Assembly: GCA_039414355.1 (NCBI GenBank)
Contig: JBCDJN010000011.1
Location: 1 to 64,000, forward strand
Length of the DNA stretch: 64,000 bases
From: JBCCQL01 sp039414355
GTDB taxonomy: Bacteria; Planctomycetota; Planctomycetia; Pirellulales; Lacipirellulaceae
Reading direction: 5' to 3'
Shown here: positions 17,201-24,242 of the stretch, piece after piece
Position numbering within the stretch: the first letter of the stretch is position 1
Layout of the letters: each line of letters starts with the position of its first letter
The notes under the pieces: generated by a model
The model's input: only the letters and a program-made list of their open reading frames with translations
What the model was told of the DNA's origin: nothing
Databases searched by the model: none
Program-made: the position numbers and the translations under genes

Positions 17201-17498
17201 CGCCGACCTGACGACGGACGCCACCACGGCGGCCGCGATTGTCGAAGAGGCGATCGACCAGGTGACCTCGCTTCGCGGTCGACTGGGCGCCTTCCAGCGG
17301 ACGACGCTGGAGACGAACAAGAACGCCCTGAACGATACGCTGGCCAACCTGACCGAGGCCGAGAGCTCGATCCGCGACGCCGACTTCGCCGCCGAGACGG
17401 CTCAGTTGACCCGGTCGCAGATCCTCGTCCAGTCCGGTACGCGGGTCCTCGCCATCGCCAACCAGAACCCGCAGAACGTGCTGGGTCTCCTGGGTTAA
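14277..17498 (+). CDS. fliC: Flagellin, very large with internal repeats
   Basis: This is the filament subunit, 1073 residues. The conserved D0/D1 ends are standard: RINTNVGSLVGRNNLV, then LSTGLRINTGADDPAGLIAS at the N-terminus, and IRDADFAAETAQLTRSQILV with NPQNVLGLLG at the C-terminus. Between residues about 190 and 880 lies a Thr/Ala/Gly-rich surface region. It contains five degenerate units of 103-110 residues, each with a strand like LTVTV followed by ADIASAIN; they start near residues 303, 408, 518, 626 and 729. Most flagellins are 280-500 residues, so the filament surface should be unusually thick. Synthesis is probably controlled by FliW/CsrA. Confidence 0.97.
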   Translation: MTRINTNVGSLVGRNNLVRANESLSQSLTRLSTGLRINTGADDPAGLIASENLRSDITSINAALTNTDRASQVIATADSSLGQVSSLLNDIRGLVTESANAGALSDEQIAANQLQVDSSLEALNRIAQTTTFQGRRLLDGSLDFTTSATNNFTELSNLNIDQANLGASGSVSLDIDVTTAATQASLNIGGIAPGVAGTNSSGSISFEDTAVNGTGTATFDVETAAAVAGTGTANFTVETADSQQGIADLDITAQANGSLTVAGQTINITALEGGTAADAEGNDLGTFTLALGGSSAGAYNATTDTLAVGVAGASGVATVQDVIDEINNGTAFTATLAGGSNGSQTIVTGDLAGTTATAAGGGSQTIALTAVADGPADGAEISAANSPTVSVLLNQGGTSAAYNATTNTLTVSLTQAAGTATLADVASAINAAGEFTVDSSGVADTTATIGATGAGAASLTTTTDGVDATSNATTFSITTVADGNQDFNLQIATAAASSITDTSAADGVLAQIDGNATTGYTVTIADDATTNLTALAAALQTQIGEAASISYSGGAADVYDASRSADSLPGGIVSVTGSTAAVTAQRTIDITVDPATFGADPNLNFTFVNGPIADAGVDAIAEAVSGGYQITIDNDGTPGGVTFGDIATAISGITGITANAGADAGLTYDPNNVAASTGNTSTTGGFVAGTDIITITADTADAAFDGTVTFATSASITAGAVDVQVDGSNNLTVTVNNAASYNIADIASAINSQSGYTASVTQANGSGTFDASNSDDDTTAVTSALTGGAAATGGLAQDAVIELAGLLGSEVFNLQAGTDVSTLIEQINLVSDATGVEAAAGADGQSIDISSTSYGSSAVVELDVRSEATGGTFTAAVGSGSRATGSDIVATVNGVAANGDGNSLSINTATLDLSTSVTAGFTGTVEFDITGGGALFQLGPDVVSNQQARLGIGSVNTAALGGVSGSLFQLQSGGTADLTTDATTAAAIVEEAIDQVTSLRGRLGAFQRTTLETNKNALNDTLANLTEAESSIRDADFAAETAQLTRSQILVQSGTRVLAIANQNPQNVLGLLG

Positions 17499-17529
17499 GC
17501 GGCGGCGACGCGGTAGCTTGAAACTCACA

Positions 17530-17567
17530 AGCCGGCTCGGCCCTTTGGGGTCGGGCCGGCTTTTCTT
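17530..17567 (+). terminator. Rho-independent terminator of fliC
   Basis: AGCCGGC and GCCGGCT form a 7-bp outer stem around a second GC-rich inner stem with a TTTG loop, followed by TTTTCTT. It lies about 30 bp after the flagellin stop, separating fliC from fliD transcription. Confidence 0.85.
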
Positions 17568-17784
17568 GTATCGGGCGGCACCGGCTCCGATCGCTGGCGA
17601 TTGCGGCTCCTCGGGGTTCCGCACGCTGGTGCGGCGACTCGGCTTCAAGCCGGGCAGTTTGCCTAGCCGATACCGCTGATAACGCCGCGCTCCCGCCGGC
17701 GAGCTACCCTTGCCCTGGCCGCCCGCCCTACGCGGGCCGCCCGCTAGTAACCACCACCCGCCCCAACGGCCACCGCACAGCGCC

Positions 17785-20700
17785 CTGTCCGCAATCCAGT
17801 CCAGCGTCGGTTTGATCACCGGCATCCCGATCCAGGACACGGTGGATCAGCTCATTAGCATCTCGGCCCGGCCGAGAGACACGCTGGTCGCGCGTACGTC
17901 GAGCGTGCAAGCCGAGCAGTCGGCGGTGGATACGCTGGCGTCGCTGGTGCTTTCGCTGCAGTTCTCGGCGAACCGGTTCAACGCGTCCGGCACGTTTACG
18001 GGCCGGACCGCCAGCTCGTCGAGCGATCAGGTCTCGGTCTCGATCCCATCGGGATCGACGCCGACGCCGGGCAGCTACCAATTCACCCCGCTTCAGGCGG
18101 CATCGGCGAACCAGTTCGTCTCTGGGAGCTTCGAAGATATCGCCGACGCGGTGGGCAGCGGGACGCTCAACTTCGGCTTCGGCGGCCAAGTCGACCGTGG
18201 GCGGAACCTTGCCGAGCTGAACAGCGGCGCCGGCGTCACCGCGGGCGAGATCAAGATCACCGACCGCTCCGGCGCCTCGTCCGTGGTAGACCTGCGGGCC
18301 GCGCGGACCGTGGACGACGTGCTGCTTGCGATCAACTCCAACACCACGCTGGGCGTCACCGCCACGGCGAACGGCGACTCGTTCGTTCTCACGGACAACA
18401 CCGGCGGCAGCGGCACGCTATCGGTATCGGACGTCGGCCTCTCCGCCACGGCGACCGACCTCGGCCTGGCGGGCCTCGCCGCAAGCGGCAGCGTGCTGAC
18501 CGGCAGCGACGTCTTTAGCCTGCACAGCGGCTCCAAGCTGAGCGGCCTGAACGACGGCGCCGGCGTTTCGCTGATCACCGGGCAAGACGATCTGTTGATC
18601 ACCGCGCGCGACGGCTCAGAAGAGTTCGGCGTCGACCTGGGCGACGCGACAACACTCGGCGACGTCGTCGACGCCATCAACAACGACGAAGACAACGACA
18701 ACCTGGTCGCCGCCTCGATCTCGACCGACGGTCGGCGGCTGGTGATCGAGGACAAGACGGGCGCCTCGGACAACAACCTGAAGGTCACCAACGGCCTGCT
18801 CGGCACGGCCGCCGACGACCTGGGGCTGACGGCCGACGTCGCCAATGGAACGATCACCGGCGCGCGAATCGCGGCGGGCTTGAAGGACACCCTCGTCAGC
18901 AGCCTGAACGGCGGCGCCGGGCTGACGCTGGGCAGTGTGGCGATCACCGACCGTGAGGGGAGCAGCGTCACGGTCGACCTCGCCGGGCTGGAGACGGTGA
19001 GCGACATCGTCAACAAAATCAACGCCGACGCCGAAGCCGGCAGCGTCTCGGTCCGCGCAAGCCTGAACGACAGCCGCAACGGCATCACGCTCACCGACTC
19101 CAGCGCGGCTCCGACACAGAATCTTAAGGTTGAAGAAGTCGGCGACGGGACCACGGCGAGCGACCTCGGCATCCTCGCCGATACGTCGGCCGCCTCGATC
19201 AACGGCGGCTCGCTCGATCGGCAGACCGTCAGCGAATCGACGCGGCTCGACGCGATCAACGGCGGCGCCGGCGTCACGCTTGGCGACTTCTCCGTGACCG
19301 ATAGCGTTGGCGTCCGCCGAACGATTGACCTCGACAAGACCGGCAGCGAGGCCGAGACCGTTGGCGACGTGATCGACCTGATCAACGCGGCCGGCAACGG
19401 CGTGACGGCGTCGATCAACAGCACCGGCGACGGCATCCTGCTCACCGACACCGCGGGCGGCACAGGCACGCTCACCGTCGCCGAAGTCGGCGGCGGGTCC
19501 ACCGCGGCAGACCTGCAGTTGGTGGGGGCGTCGTCCGCCACCAACAACAGCGGGCAGCAGGTCATTGACGGCGCCACGCGTTTCGCCGTCGACCTGTCAG
19601 ACCTGACCGCGTCGCCCGAGTCGATCTCACTCTCCACGCTCAACGGCGGCGCCGGAGTCGACGCCGGCATCTTTGCGGTGTTCTCCGCGAGCAACGACAC
19701 CGAGACTCCCGACTTTGTCGTCGACCTCGGCGAAGCCGGGGCCGAGGCGTTCACCGTCGGCGACGTGATCAACAAGATCAACGAAGCCGCCACCGCGGCG
19801 GGCTCCTCGGTGTCGGCGGCCGTGAACTCGGCCGGAACCGGCATCGAGTTGACAGACGCCACCGGCGGAAGCGAAACCCTCACCGTCAGCGACCTCGGCA
19901 CCGGGACCGCCGCGGCGGACCTTGGCTTCACCGCCACCGCCACAACCGAAGACAACGGCGACCAAACCATCAACGCCAGCGGCCTGTTCGCGGCAACCGA
20001 CGGCGACTCCGCCGCGCTCGAGACGCTGGCAACGCGCATCAACGACCTGGGGGCTGGCGTCACCGCGTCGGTCTTCTCGGACGCCTCGGGCTACCGGCTG
20101 GCGATCACGGCCGACACGCCGGGCGCCGAGAACCAGTTGCTGGTCGACGGCGGCGCCACGGGGCTGAGCTTCGTGGAGACGAGCCGCGCCACCGACGCGG
20201 TCGCCCTGTTCGGCTCGTCGGTCAACGGCGGCGCCATCGCCGTGACTTCGCAGTCCAACACGTTCAACGGCATCGTCGATGGGCTCAACCTGACCGTCGG
20301 TCAGGCCGACGGCGAGACGGCCGTGATCGATGTTGCGAAAGACGACAGCCCGTTCACCCGCGCCGCCCAAGACTTCGTCGACGCGTACAACTCCATCCGC
20401 ACCAACCTGGACAGCGTGGCGTCGTTCGACGAGACGACCAACACCCCGGGTTTGCTCTTTGGGCGGCTTGAGTCGTTACGTGTCGACTCCGATCTCAGCC
20501 GACTCGTCTCCGGACGGCTGCGGCCGGGCGAGAAGTACGGTTCGCTCGAGTCGGTGGGCATCAGCCTGGGCGACGACGGCCAGTTGACGCTCGACTCCGC
20601 GAAGCTCTCCGAAGCCCTGGCCGACGACCCGACCGGTGTCGAAGAACTGTTTACCGATAGCGAGAACGGCTTGGTCACGCAGCTCCAGAGCGCGGTCGAC

Positions 20701-20937
20701 GTGCTCGCCACGGACGAGAACTCGCTGCTCTCGTCTCGGTCCGACGCGCTGAGCCGAACCGTTGAACTCAACCAGGCGCGGATCGCCGACATGACCGTGT
20801 CGCTTGAGCGCGAACGGGAATCGCTGCTGCTGGAGTTCTTCCGGCTCGAAGAGACCGTCGCGCTGCTGCAATCCAACCTCGACTCGATTGGCGAGATCCA
20901 GCCGATCACCATCGCCAATTCATCGAGCAGCAGCTAG
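17785..20937 (+). CDS. fliD: Flagellar filament cap protein FliD, enlarged
   Basis: FliD is the cap (HAP2) that folds flagellin at the filament tip. The N-terminus has VGLITGIPIQDTVDQLISI, and the C-terminal domain has FVDAYNSIRTNLDSVASF, EKYGSLESVGISLGDDGQL and DPTGVEELF. The protein is about 1050 residues, twice the usual size. The excess is five Flagellin_IN-type units of about 110-130 residues beginning with LNGGAGV-like motifs near nt 18211, 18540, 18895, 19247 and 19633. The start is uncertain: no ATG or GTG lies in frame before the conserved region. I use CTG 17785; a TTG at 17710 would add an unlikely Pro/His-rich leader. GCCGATAC at 17666-17673 resembles a sigma-28 -10 box, but its -35 is poor. 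Confidence 0.9.
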   Translation: MSAIQSSVGLITGIPIQDTVDQLISISARPRDTLVARTSSVQAEQSAVDTLASLVLSLQFSANRFNASGTFTGRTASSSSDQVSVSIPSGSTPTPGSYQFTPLQAASANQFVSGSFEDIADAVGSGTLNFGFGGQVDRGRNLAELNSGAGVTAGEIKITDRSGASSVVDLRAARTVDDVLLAINSNTTLGVTATANGDSFVLTDNTGGSGTLSVSDVGLSATATDLGLAGLAASGSVLTGSDVFSLHSGSKLSGLNDGAGVSLITGQDDLLITARDGSEEFGVDLGDATTLGDVVDAINNDEDNDNLVAASISTDGRRLVIEDKTGASDNNLKVTNGLLGTAADDLGLTADVANGTITGARIAAGLKDTLVSSLNGGAGLTLGSVAITDREGSSVTVDLAGLETVSDIVNKINADAEAGSVSVRASLNDSRNGITLTDSSAAPTQNLKVEEVGDGTTASDLGILADTSAASINGGSLDRQTVSESTRLDAINGGAGVTLGDFSVTDSVGVRRTIDLDKTGSEAETVGDVIDLINAAGNGVTASINSTGDGILLTDTAGGTGTLTVAEVGGGSTAADLQLVGASSATNNSGQQVIDGATRFAVDLSDLTASPESISLSTLNGGAGVDAGIFAVFSASNDTETPDFVVDLGEAGAEAFTVGDVINKINEAATAAGSSVSAAVNSAGTGIELTDATGGSETLTVSDLGTGTAAADLGFTATATTEDNGDQTINASGLFAATDGDSAALETLATRINDLGAGVTASVFSDASGYRLAITADTPGAENQLLVDGGATGLSFVETSRATDAVALFGSSVNGGAIAVTSQSNTFNGIVDGLNLTVGQADGETAVIDVAKDDSPFTRAAQDFVDAYNSIRTNLDSVASFDETTNTPGLLFGRLESLRVDSDLSRLVSGRLRPGEKYGSLESVGISLGDDGQLTLDSAKLSEALADDPTGVEELFTDSENGLVTQLQSAVDVLATDENSLLSSRSDALSRTVELNQARIADMTVSLERERESLLLEFFRLEETVALLQSNLDSIGEIQPITIANSSSSS

Positions 20938-21016
20938 CCGCGCCGCCCGGCGATAAGCCACGCCAACTCGACCCCAGCCCTAACCAAGCCCAGCCGACCC
21001 CTGCAAGGAAGAACCG

Positions 21017-21499
21017 ATGGCCGCCAGAAGCGATTACCTGGAGCAACGGATCCGCACCGCGTCTCCGGCGCAGCTTCACCTGATGCTGATCGAGGGCGCC
21101 CTGCGGCTGGCCGGGCAGGCGGACAAGGCGTATGAGGCGAACGACGTGGACAGCGCCACCCAGCCGCTGCTGCGGGCGATGGACATCACCTCGGAACTGC
21201 TCGCCGGCGTGCGGCACTCCGAGGAGGATATCAACGTCAAGCTGGCGGCGATCTACCACTTCTGCTTCACCCGGCTCACCATGGCTTACGTGAACACCGA
21301 CCGGGAGAAGCTGGCCGAGGCGATCCGCGTGCTGGGCATCGAGCGGGACACGTGGCGGCTGGCGTGCGAGAAGATCGGCGCCGACAGCGAGGCCGGGTCG
21401 CCCGCCGCGAAGTCCGAGGCGGTGAAAGGCCCTCATCGACCCGCCCCCCTGGCAGGGGTTGAGATGCCGGCCGAAGGCGGCTTGTCGCTCGAGGCGTGA
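21017..21499 (+). CDS. fliS: Flagellin export chaperone FliS
   Basis: FliS is the cytoplasmic chaperone that holds the flagellin C-terminus unfolded until export. The family pattern is seen: YLEQRIRTASPAQLHLMLIE (residues 7-26), then GALRLAGQADKAYEANDV and an amphipathic helix pair ending DTWRLACEKIG. About 40 extra residues follow in a low-complexity Pro/Ala/Glu tail. AAGGAAG precedes the ATG by 5 bases. It is the last gene of the flagellar block. Confidence 0.9.
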   Translation: MAARSDYLEQRIRTASPAQLHLMLIEGALRLAGQADKAYEANDVDSATQPLLRAMDITSELLAGVRHSEEDINVKLAAIYHFCFTRLTMAYVNTDREKLAEAIRVLGIERDTWRLACEKIGADSEAGSPAAKSEAVKGPHRPAPLAGVEMPAEGGLSLEA

Positions 21500-21503
21500 C
21501 AGA

Positions 21504-21536
21504 TAGAGGCTAGAGGTTGGAGGCGAGAGGTTAGGG
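21504..21536 (+). repeat. Heptamer array after fliS (left arm of inverted pair)
   Basis: The units TAGAGGC, TAGAGGT, TGGAGGC, GAGAGGT start 5 bp after the fliS stop. The array is the inverted counterpart of the one at 21616-21648, separated by about 80 bp. Part of that spacer (GGACCGAAGGTCC, 21597-21609) is itself a hairpin. Confidence 0.9.
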
Positions 21537-21615
21537 ATCTCGGGGCCGGCTGGGCGGGTGGAGGTCAGTTTGGGGTCAGGCTACTATCCTCTCTCGGACC
21601 GAAGGTCCAGAGTCT

Positions 21616-21648
21616 TCTAGCCTCGAACCTCCAGCCTCTAGCCTCTCC
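21616..21648 (+). repeat. Heptamer array before mqnD (right arm of inverted pair)
   Basis: The units TCTAGCC, TCGAACC, TCCAGCC, TCTAGCC, then TCTCC, end 3 bp before the mqnD ATG. The array occupies the ribosome-binding position and is the reverse complement type of the array at 21504. Confidence 0.9.
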
Positions 21649-21651
21649 AAA

Positions 21652-22503
21652 ATGCTTATCCGCGTAGGGCACAGCCCCGATCCCGACGACGCGTTCATGT
21701 TCTACGCGCTCGCCAAGGACCTGCTGGAAACCGGCGACTACCAGTTCACCCACGAGTTGGTGGACATCGAGACGCTCAACCAGCGGGCGTTTTCGGGCGA
21801 GCTGGAGCTGACCGCCGTCAGCATCCACGCCTACGCCTTCCTGCAAGACAAGTACATGCTCTGCAACTGCGGGGCGAGCATGGGCGACAACTACGGGCCG
21901 ATGGTCGTGGCCCGCGAGGAGCTCTCGGCGGACGAACTCAAGAGCAAGCGGATCGCCATCCCCGGTAAGCTCACCAGTGCCACGCTCAGCCTGCGGCTGT
22001 TCTTGGAGCAGGACTTCGACAGCGTGCTGGTGCCCTTCGACGAAATCATCCCCGCGGTGGCGGCGGGTGAATATAAGGGCGAGAAGGTCGACGCCGGCTT
22101 GCTGATCCACGAGGGCCAGCTCACCTACGGCGATCAGGGTCTGAAGCTCTGCGTGGAGCTCGGCGAGTGGTGGTACGAACTGACCGGCGGGCTGCCCCTG
22201 CCGCTGGGCGCCAACGCCATCCGGAAGGACCTGGGCGAGAAGGCGATTGGCGAAGTTGAGGACCTGCTCGGCCAGAGCATCAATTACGGCCTCGACCACC
22301 GCCAGCCGGCCGTCGATTACGCCCTGCAATACGGCCGTGATCTCGACAGCGCCAAGGCCGATAAATTCATCGGCATGTACGTGAACGACTGGACGCGGGA
22401 CTTCGGCGAGAAGGGCCGCGAGGCGGTCCGCCTGTTCCTGCAGATGGGCCACGACAAGGGCGTGCTGCCGGAGCTGGTGACGCCGGAGTTCGTTGCGAAG
22501 TGA
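21652..22503 (+). CDS. mqnD: 1,4-dihydroxy-6-naphthoate synthase MqnD
   Basis: MqnD converts cyclic de-hypoxanthinylfutalosine to 1,4-dihydroxy-6-naphthoate in the futalosine route to menaquinone, the membrane electron carrier. The 283-residue protein begins IRVGHSPDPDDAFMFYAL, the family signature (SPDTDDAFMF in others). It continues VSIHAYAFLQDKYMLCNCGA and MGDNYGPMVVA, with LPLPLGANAIRKDLG in the C-terminal lobe. The fold is periplasmic-binding-protein-like but the protein is cytoplasmic, with no signal peptide. The other mqn genes are not in this window. The start is fixed by the conserved N-terminus despite the lack of a Shine-Dalgarno. Confidence 0.93.
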   Translation: MLIRVGHSPDPDDAFMFYALAKDLLETGDYQFTHELVDIETLNQRAFSGELELTAVSIHAYAFLQDKYMLCNCGASMGDNYGPMVVAREELSADELKSKRIAIPGKLTSATLSLRLFLEQDFDSVLVPFDEIIPAVAAGEYKGEKVDAGLLIHEGQLTYGDQGLKLCVELGEWWYELTGGLPLPLGANAIRKDLGEKAIGEVEDLLGQSINYGLDHRQPAVDYALQYGRDLDSAKADKFIGMYVNDWTRDFGEKGREAVRLFLQMGHDKGVLPELVTPEFVAK

Positions 22504-22530
22504 TGATCGCAGAGGCCGCGGAGGAGCGCC

Positions 22531-23016
22531 ATGCGAATCGGTGTGCTGGCGGACTCTCACGACAACTTCGCCCTCGTTGAGTCCGCGATCCGACTGCTCG
22601 TTGAGCAGGGCGCCGAGGCGATCTTCCACTGCGGCGACTTGACTACCGCACGCGTCGTCGATCTTTGCGGTGCGCTGCCATTCTATTTCGTCTTCGGCAA
22701 CCACGACGCCGATTCGGCGCCGGAGCTCCTCGCGGCAGCCGAGGCCGACGGCGTTCACTGCCTGCAATGGGGCGGCGCAGTTTCTCTCGACGGGACTCGT
22801 GTTGCCATATGCCACGGGCACATGACGAGCGACCTGCGACCGCTGCTCGATGCTGAGCCGGACTACCTTCTCACCGGCCACACGCACGAGCGTCGAGACT
22901 CCCGCCAAGGCAAGACGCGCCGCGTCTGCCCCGGCGCGCTCTATCGCACCGACAGCCCGTCGGTGGCTATTATTGACCTGTTGAACGACGACGTAACGTT
23001 CCACAGCGTATCGTAA
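22531..23016 (+). CDS. YfcE/MJ0936-type metallophosphoesterase
   Basis: This is a small calcineurin-like phosphoesterase of 161 residues. Metal ligand motifs are in order: GVLADSHDN (D-x-H), FHCGDL (GD), FVFGNHD (GNHD), CHGH and LLTGHTHERR (GHTH). The family hydrolyses phosphodiesters in vitro, but its physiological substrate is generally unknown. GAGGAG lies 6 bases before the ATG. It follows mqnD by 27 bp on the same strand and may share its transcript, with no functional link apparent. Confidence 0.88.
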   Translation: MRIGVLADSHDNFALVESAIRLLVEQGAEAIFHCGDLTTARVVDLCGALPFYFVFGNHDADSAPELLAAAEADGVHCLQWGGAVSLDGTRVAICHGHMTSDLRPLLDAEPDYLLTGHTHERRDSRQGKTRRVCPGALYRTDSPSVAIIDLLNDDVTFHSVS

Positions 23017-23026
23017 CTGTCATTGG

Positions 23027-23052
23027 CTCCGTGCCCTCTGTGCCCTCCGTGG
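23027..23052 (+). repeat. Short 9-mer array at the M20 gene start
   Basis: CTCCGTGCC, CTCTGTGCC, CTCCGTGG are three imperfect 9-bp units. The GTG start codon at 23031 and an alternative in-frame GTG at 23049 lie within the array. It resembles the heptamer arrays in position but has a different period. Confidence 0.6.
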
Positions 23053-24242
23053 TTAATCCAAACTGGCGCCAACGTGTTGATCAGATAGTCGACGAGCAGT
23101 TCGACCGGCTGGTCGCGCTGCGTCGCCACCTGCACGCGCACCCGGAGCCGAGCGGCGAGGAGCTGGAGACCAGCCTGCACCTCTACCAGTTGCTGGGCGA
23201 TCGCGGGCTGACCGTGCGGATGGGGCCCGAGGGGCGGGGCGTGCTGGTCGACAGCGGGCACCAGTCGGCGGCCAAGCGGGTGGGGCTGCGGGGCGACATC
23301 GACGCCCTGCACATCGCCGACGGCAAACAGGCCGCCTACTGCAGCACCCGGCCGGGCGTGATGCACGCCTGCGGGCACGACGCCCACACCACGTGCGTTG
23401 TGGGCGCGGCAGTCGCCCTCGACACGTTGGCTCGCGAGGGCGCGCTGCCCAATCCCGTCACGTGGCGGGCGATCCTGCAGCCCTCGGAAGAAACCGCCAC
23501 CGGCGCCGCGGCGATGGTTGAGGCGGGCGCCGTCGAGTGCGTCGACTCGCTGTTCGCTCTGCACGTCGACCCGCGGATCACCACCGGCGCCGTTGGCGTG
23601 CGGCCCGGTGTGCTCACGGCGTTTGCCGAGATGATGCGGATCGAAGTCCACGGCCGCGGCGGCCACGCCGCTCGCCCGCACGAGTCCCGAGACCCCATCG
23701 CGGCCGCCGCCCAACTGCTGACGACCATCTACCAGTTCATCCCGCGGGCGACCGACAGCCAGGAAGCGGTAGTCGTCTCCTTCGGCCAGGTAACCGGCGG
23801 CGACACGGCCAACGTGATCCCCGAAGTCGTGACCCTCCGCGGCACGCTCCGCACGCTCGACGCCGCCGTCCGCCAGCGGACCATCGACCACCTGCACCAC
23901 CTCGCCCACGGCGTGTCGGCGATCACCGGCACGCGGATCGAGATCGACCTGGAGGTCAGCCTGCCGTCGGTGGACAACGACCCGGCGCTCACCAAGCTCA
24001 TCGCGGCAGAAGCGCACGACCTGCTCGGTCCGACCGGCGTGCTTCCCATCGCTCGCGCGAGCATGGGGAGCGAGGACTTCGCGTTCTACGGCCCGCACAC
24101 GCCGCTCACCATGTTCCGCCTCGGCTGCGCGGCCGACCCGCCCGGCCCAGGCCTGCACACGCCGGCGTTCGACATCGACGAGCGTTGCCTCGCCGTCGGC
24201 GCCAAGCTGCTGGCCCGGGCGGTTGTGGCGGCGTCAGAGTAG
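23031..24242 (+). CDS. M20 family amidohydrolase
   Basis: This is a cytoplasmic zinc amidohydrolase of the M20D group, which includes IAA-amino-acid, hippurate and N-acyl-amino-acid hydrolases, about 403 residues. Visible metal-site motifs are RLHLHAHPEPSGEE-like (LRRHLHAHPEPS), GLRGDIDALHI, HACGHDAHTT (Cys and His ligands), and PSEETATGAAAM with the catalytic Glu pair. The dimerisation domain has GRGGHAARPHESRDPI. The C-terminus has MGSEDFAFYG. The substrate cannot be predicted. Start GTG 23031 is within a repeat; GTG 23049 is equally possible. The 3' end overlaps the convergent membrane-protein gene by 9 bp. Confidence 0.88.
   Translation: MPSVPSVVNPNWRQRVDQIVDEQFDRLVALRRHLHAHPEPSGEELETSLHLYQLLGDRGLTVRMGPEGRGVLVDSGHQSAAKRVGLRGDIDALHIADGKQAAYCSTRPGVMHACGHDAHTTCVVGAAVALDTLAREGALPNPVTWRAILQPSEETATGAAAMVEAGAVECVDSLFALHVDPRITTGAVGVRPGVLTAFAEMMRIEVHGRGGHAARPHESRDPIAAAAQLLTTIYQFIPRATDSQEAVVVSFGQVTGGDTANVIPEVVTLRGTLRTLDAAVRQRTIDHLHHLAHGVSAITGTRIEIDLEVSLPSVDNDPALTKLIAAEAHDLLGPTGVLPIARASMGSEDFAFYGPHTPLTMFRLGCAADPPGPGLHTPAFDIDERCLAVGAKLLARAVVAASE

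Noticed and set aside
17646..17673. Sigma-28 promoter before fliD (GCCGATAC)
   Set aside because: The -10 is close to GCCGATAA, but no TAAA-like -35 lies at the right distance; mentioned only in the fliD entry.
16008..17840. 610-codon minus-strand open frame opposite fliC
   Set aside because: Gly/Arg/Val-rich shadow of the flagellin repeat region; no domain, and the flagellin is certain.
18093..20063. Long minus-strand frame opposite fliD
   Set aside because: Ser/Pro/Val-rich antisense of the repeated Flagellin_IN units; not a gene.
21504..21648. Heptamer arrays as a CRISPR
   Set aside because: Units are 7 bp without unique spacers and no cas genes are present.
24234..24242. 9-bp overlap of the M20 and membrane-protein genes as a sign of misannotation
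   Set aside because: Both C-termini look natural and short convergent overlaps recur in this window (for example uvrD with the BLUF-like gene).
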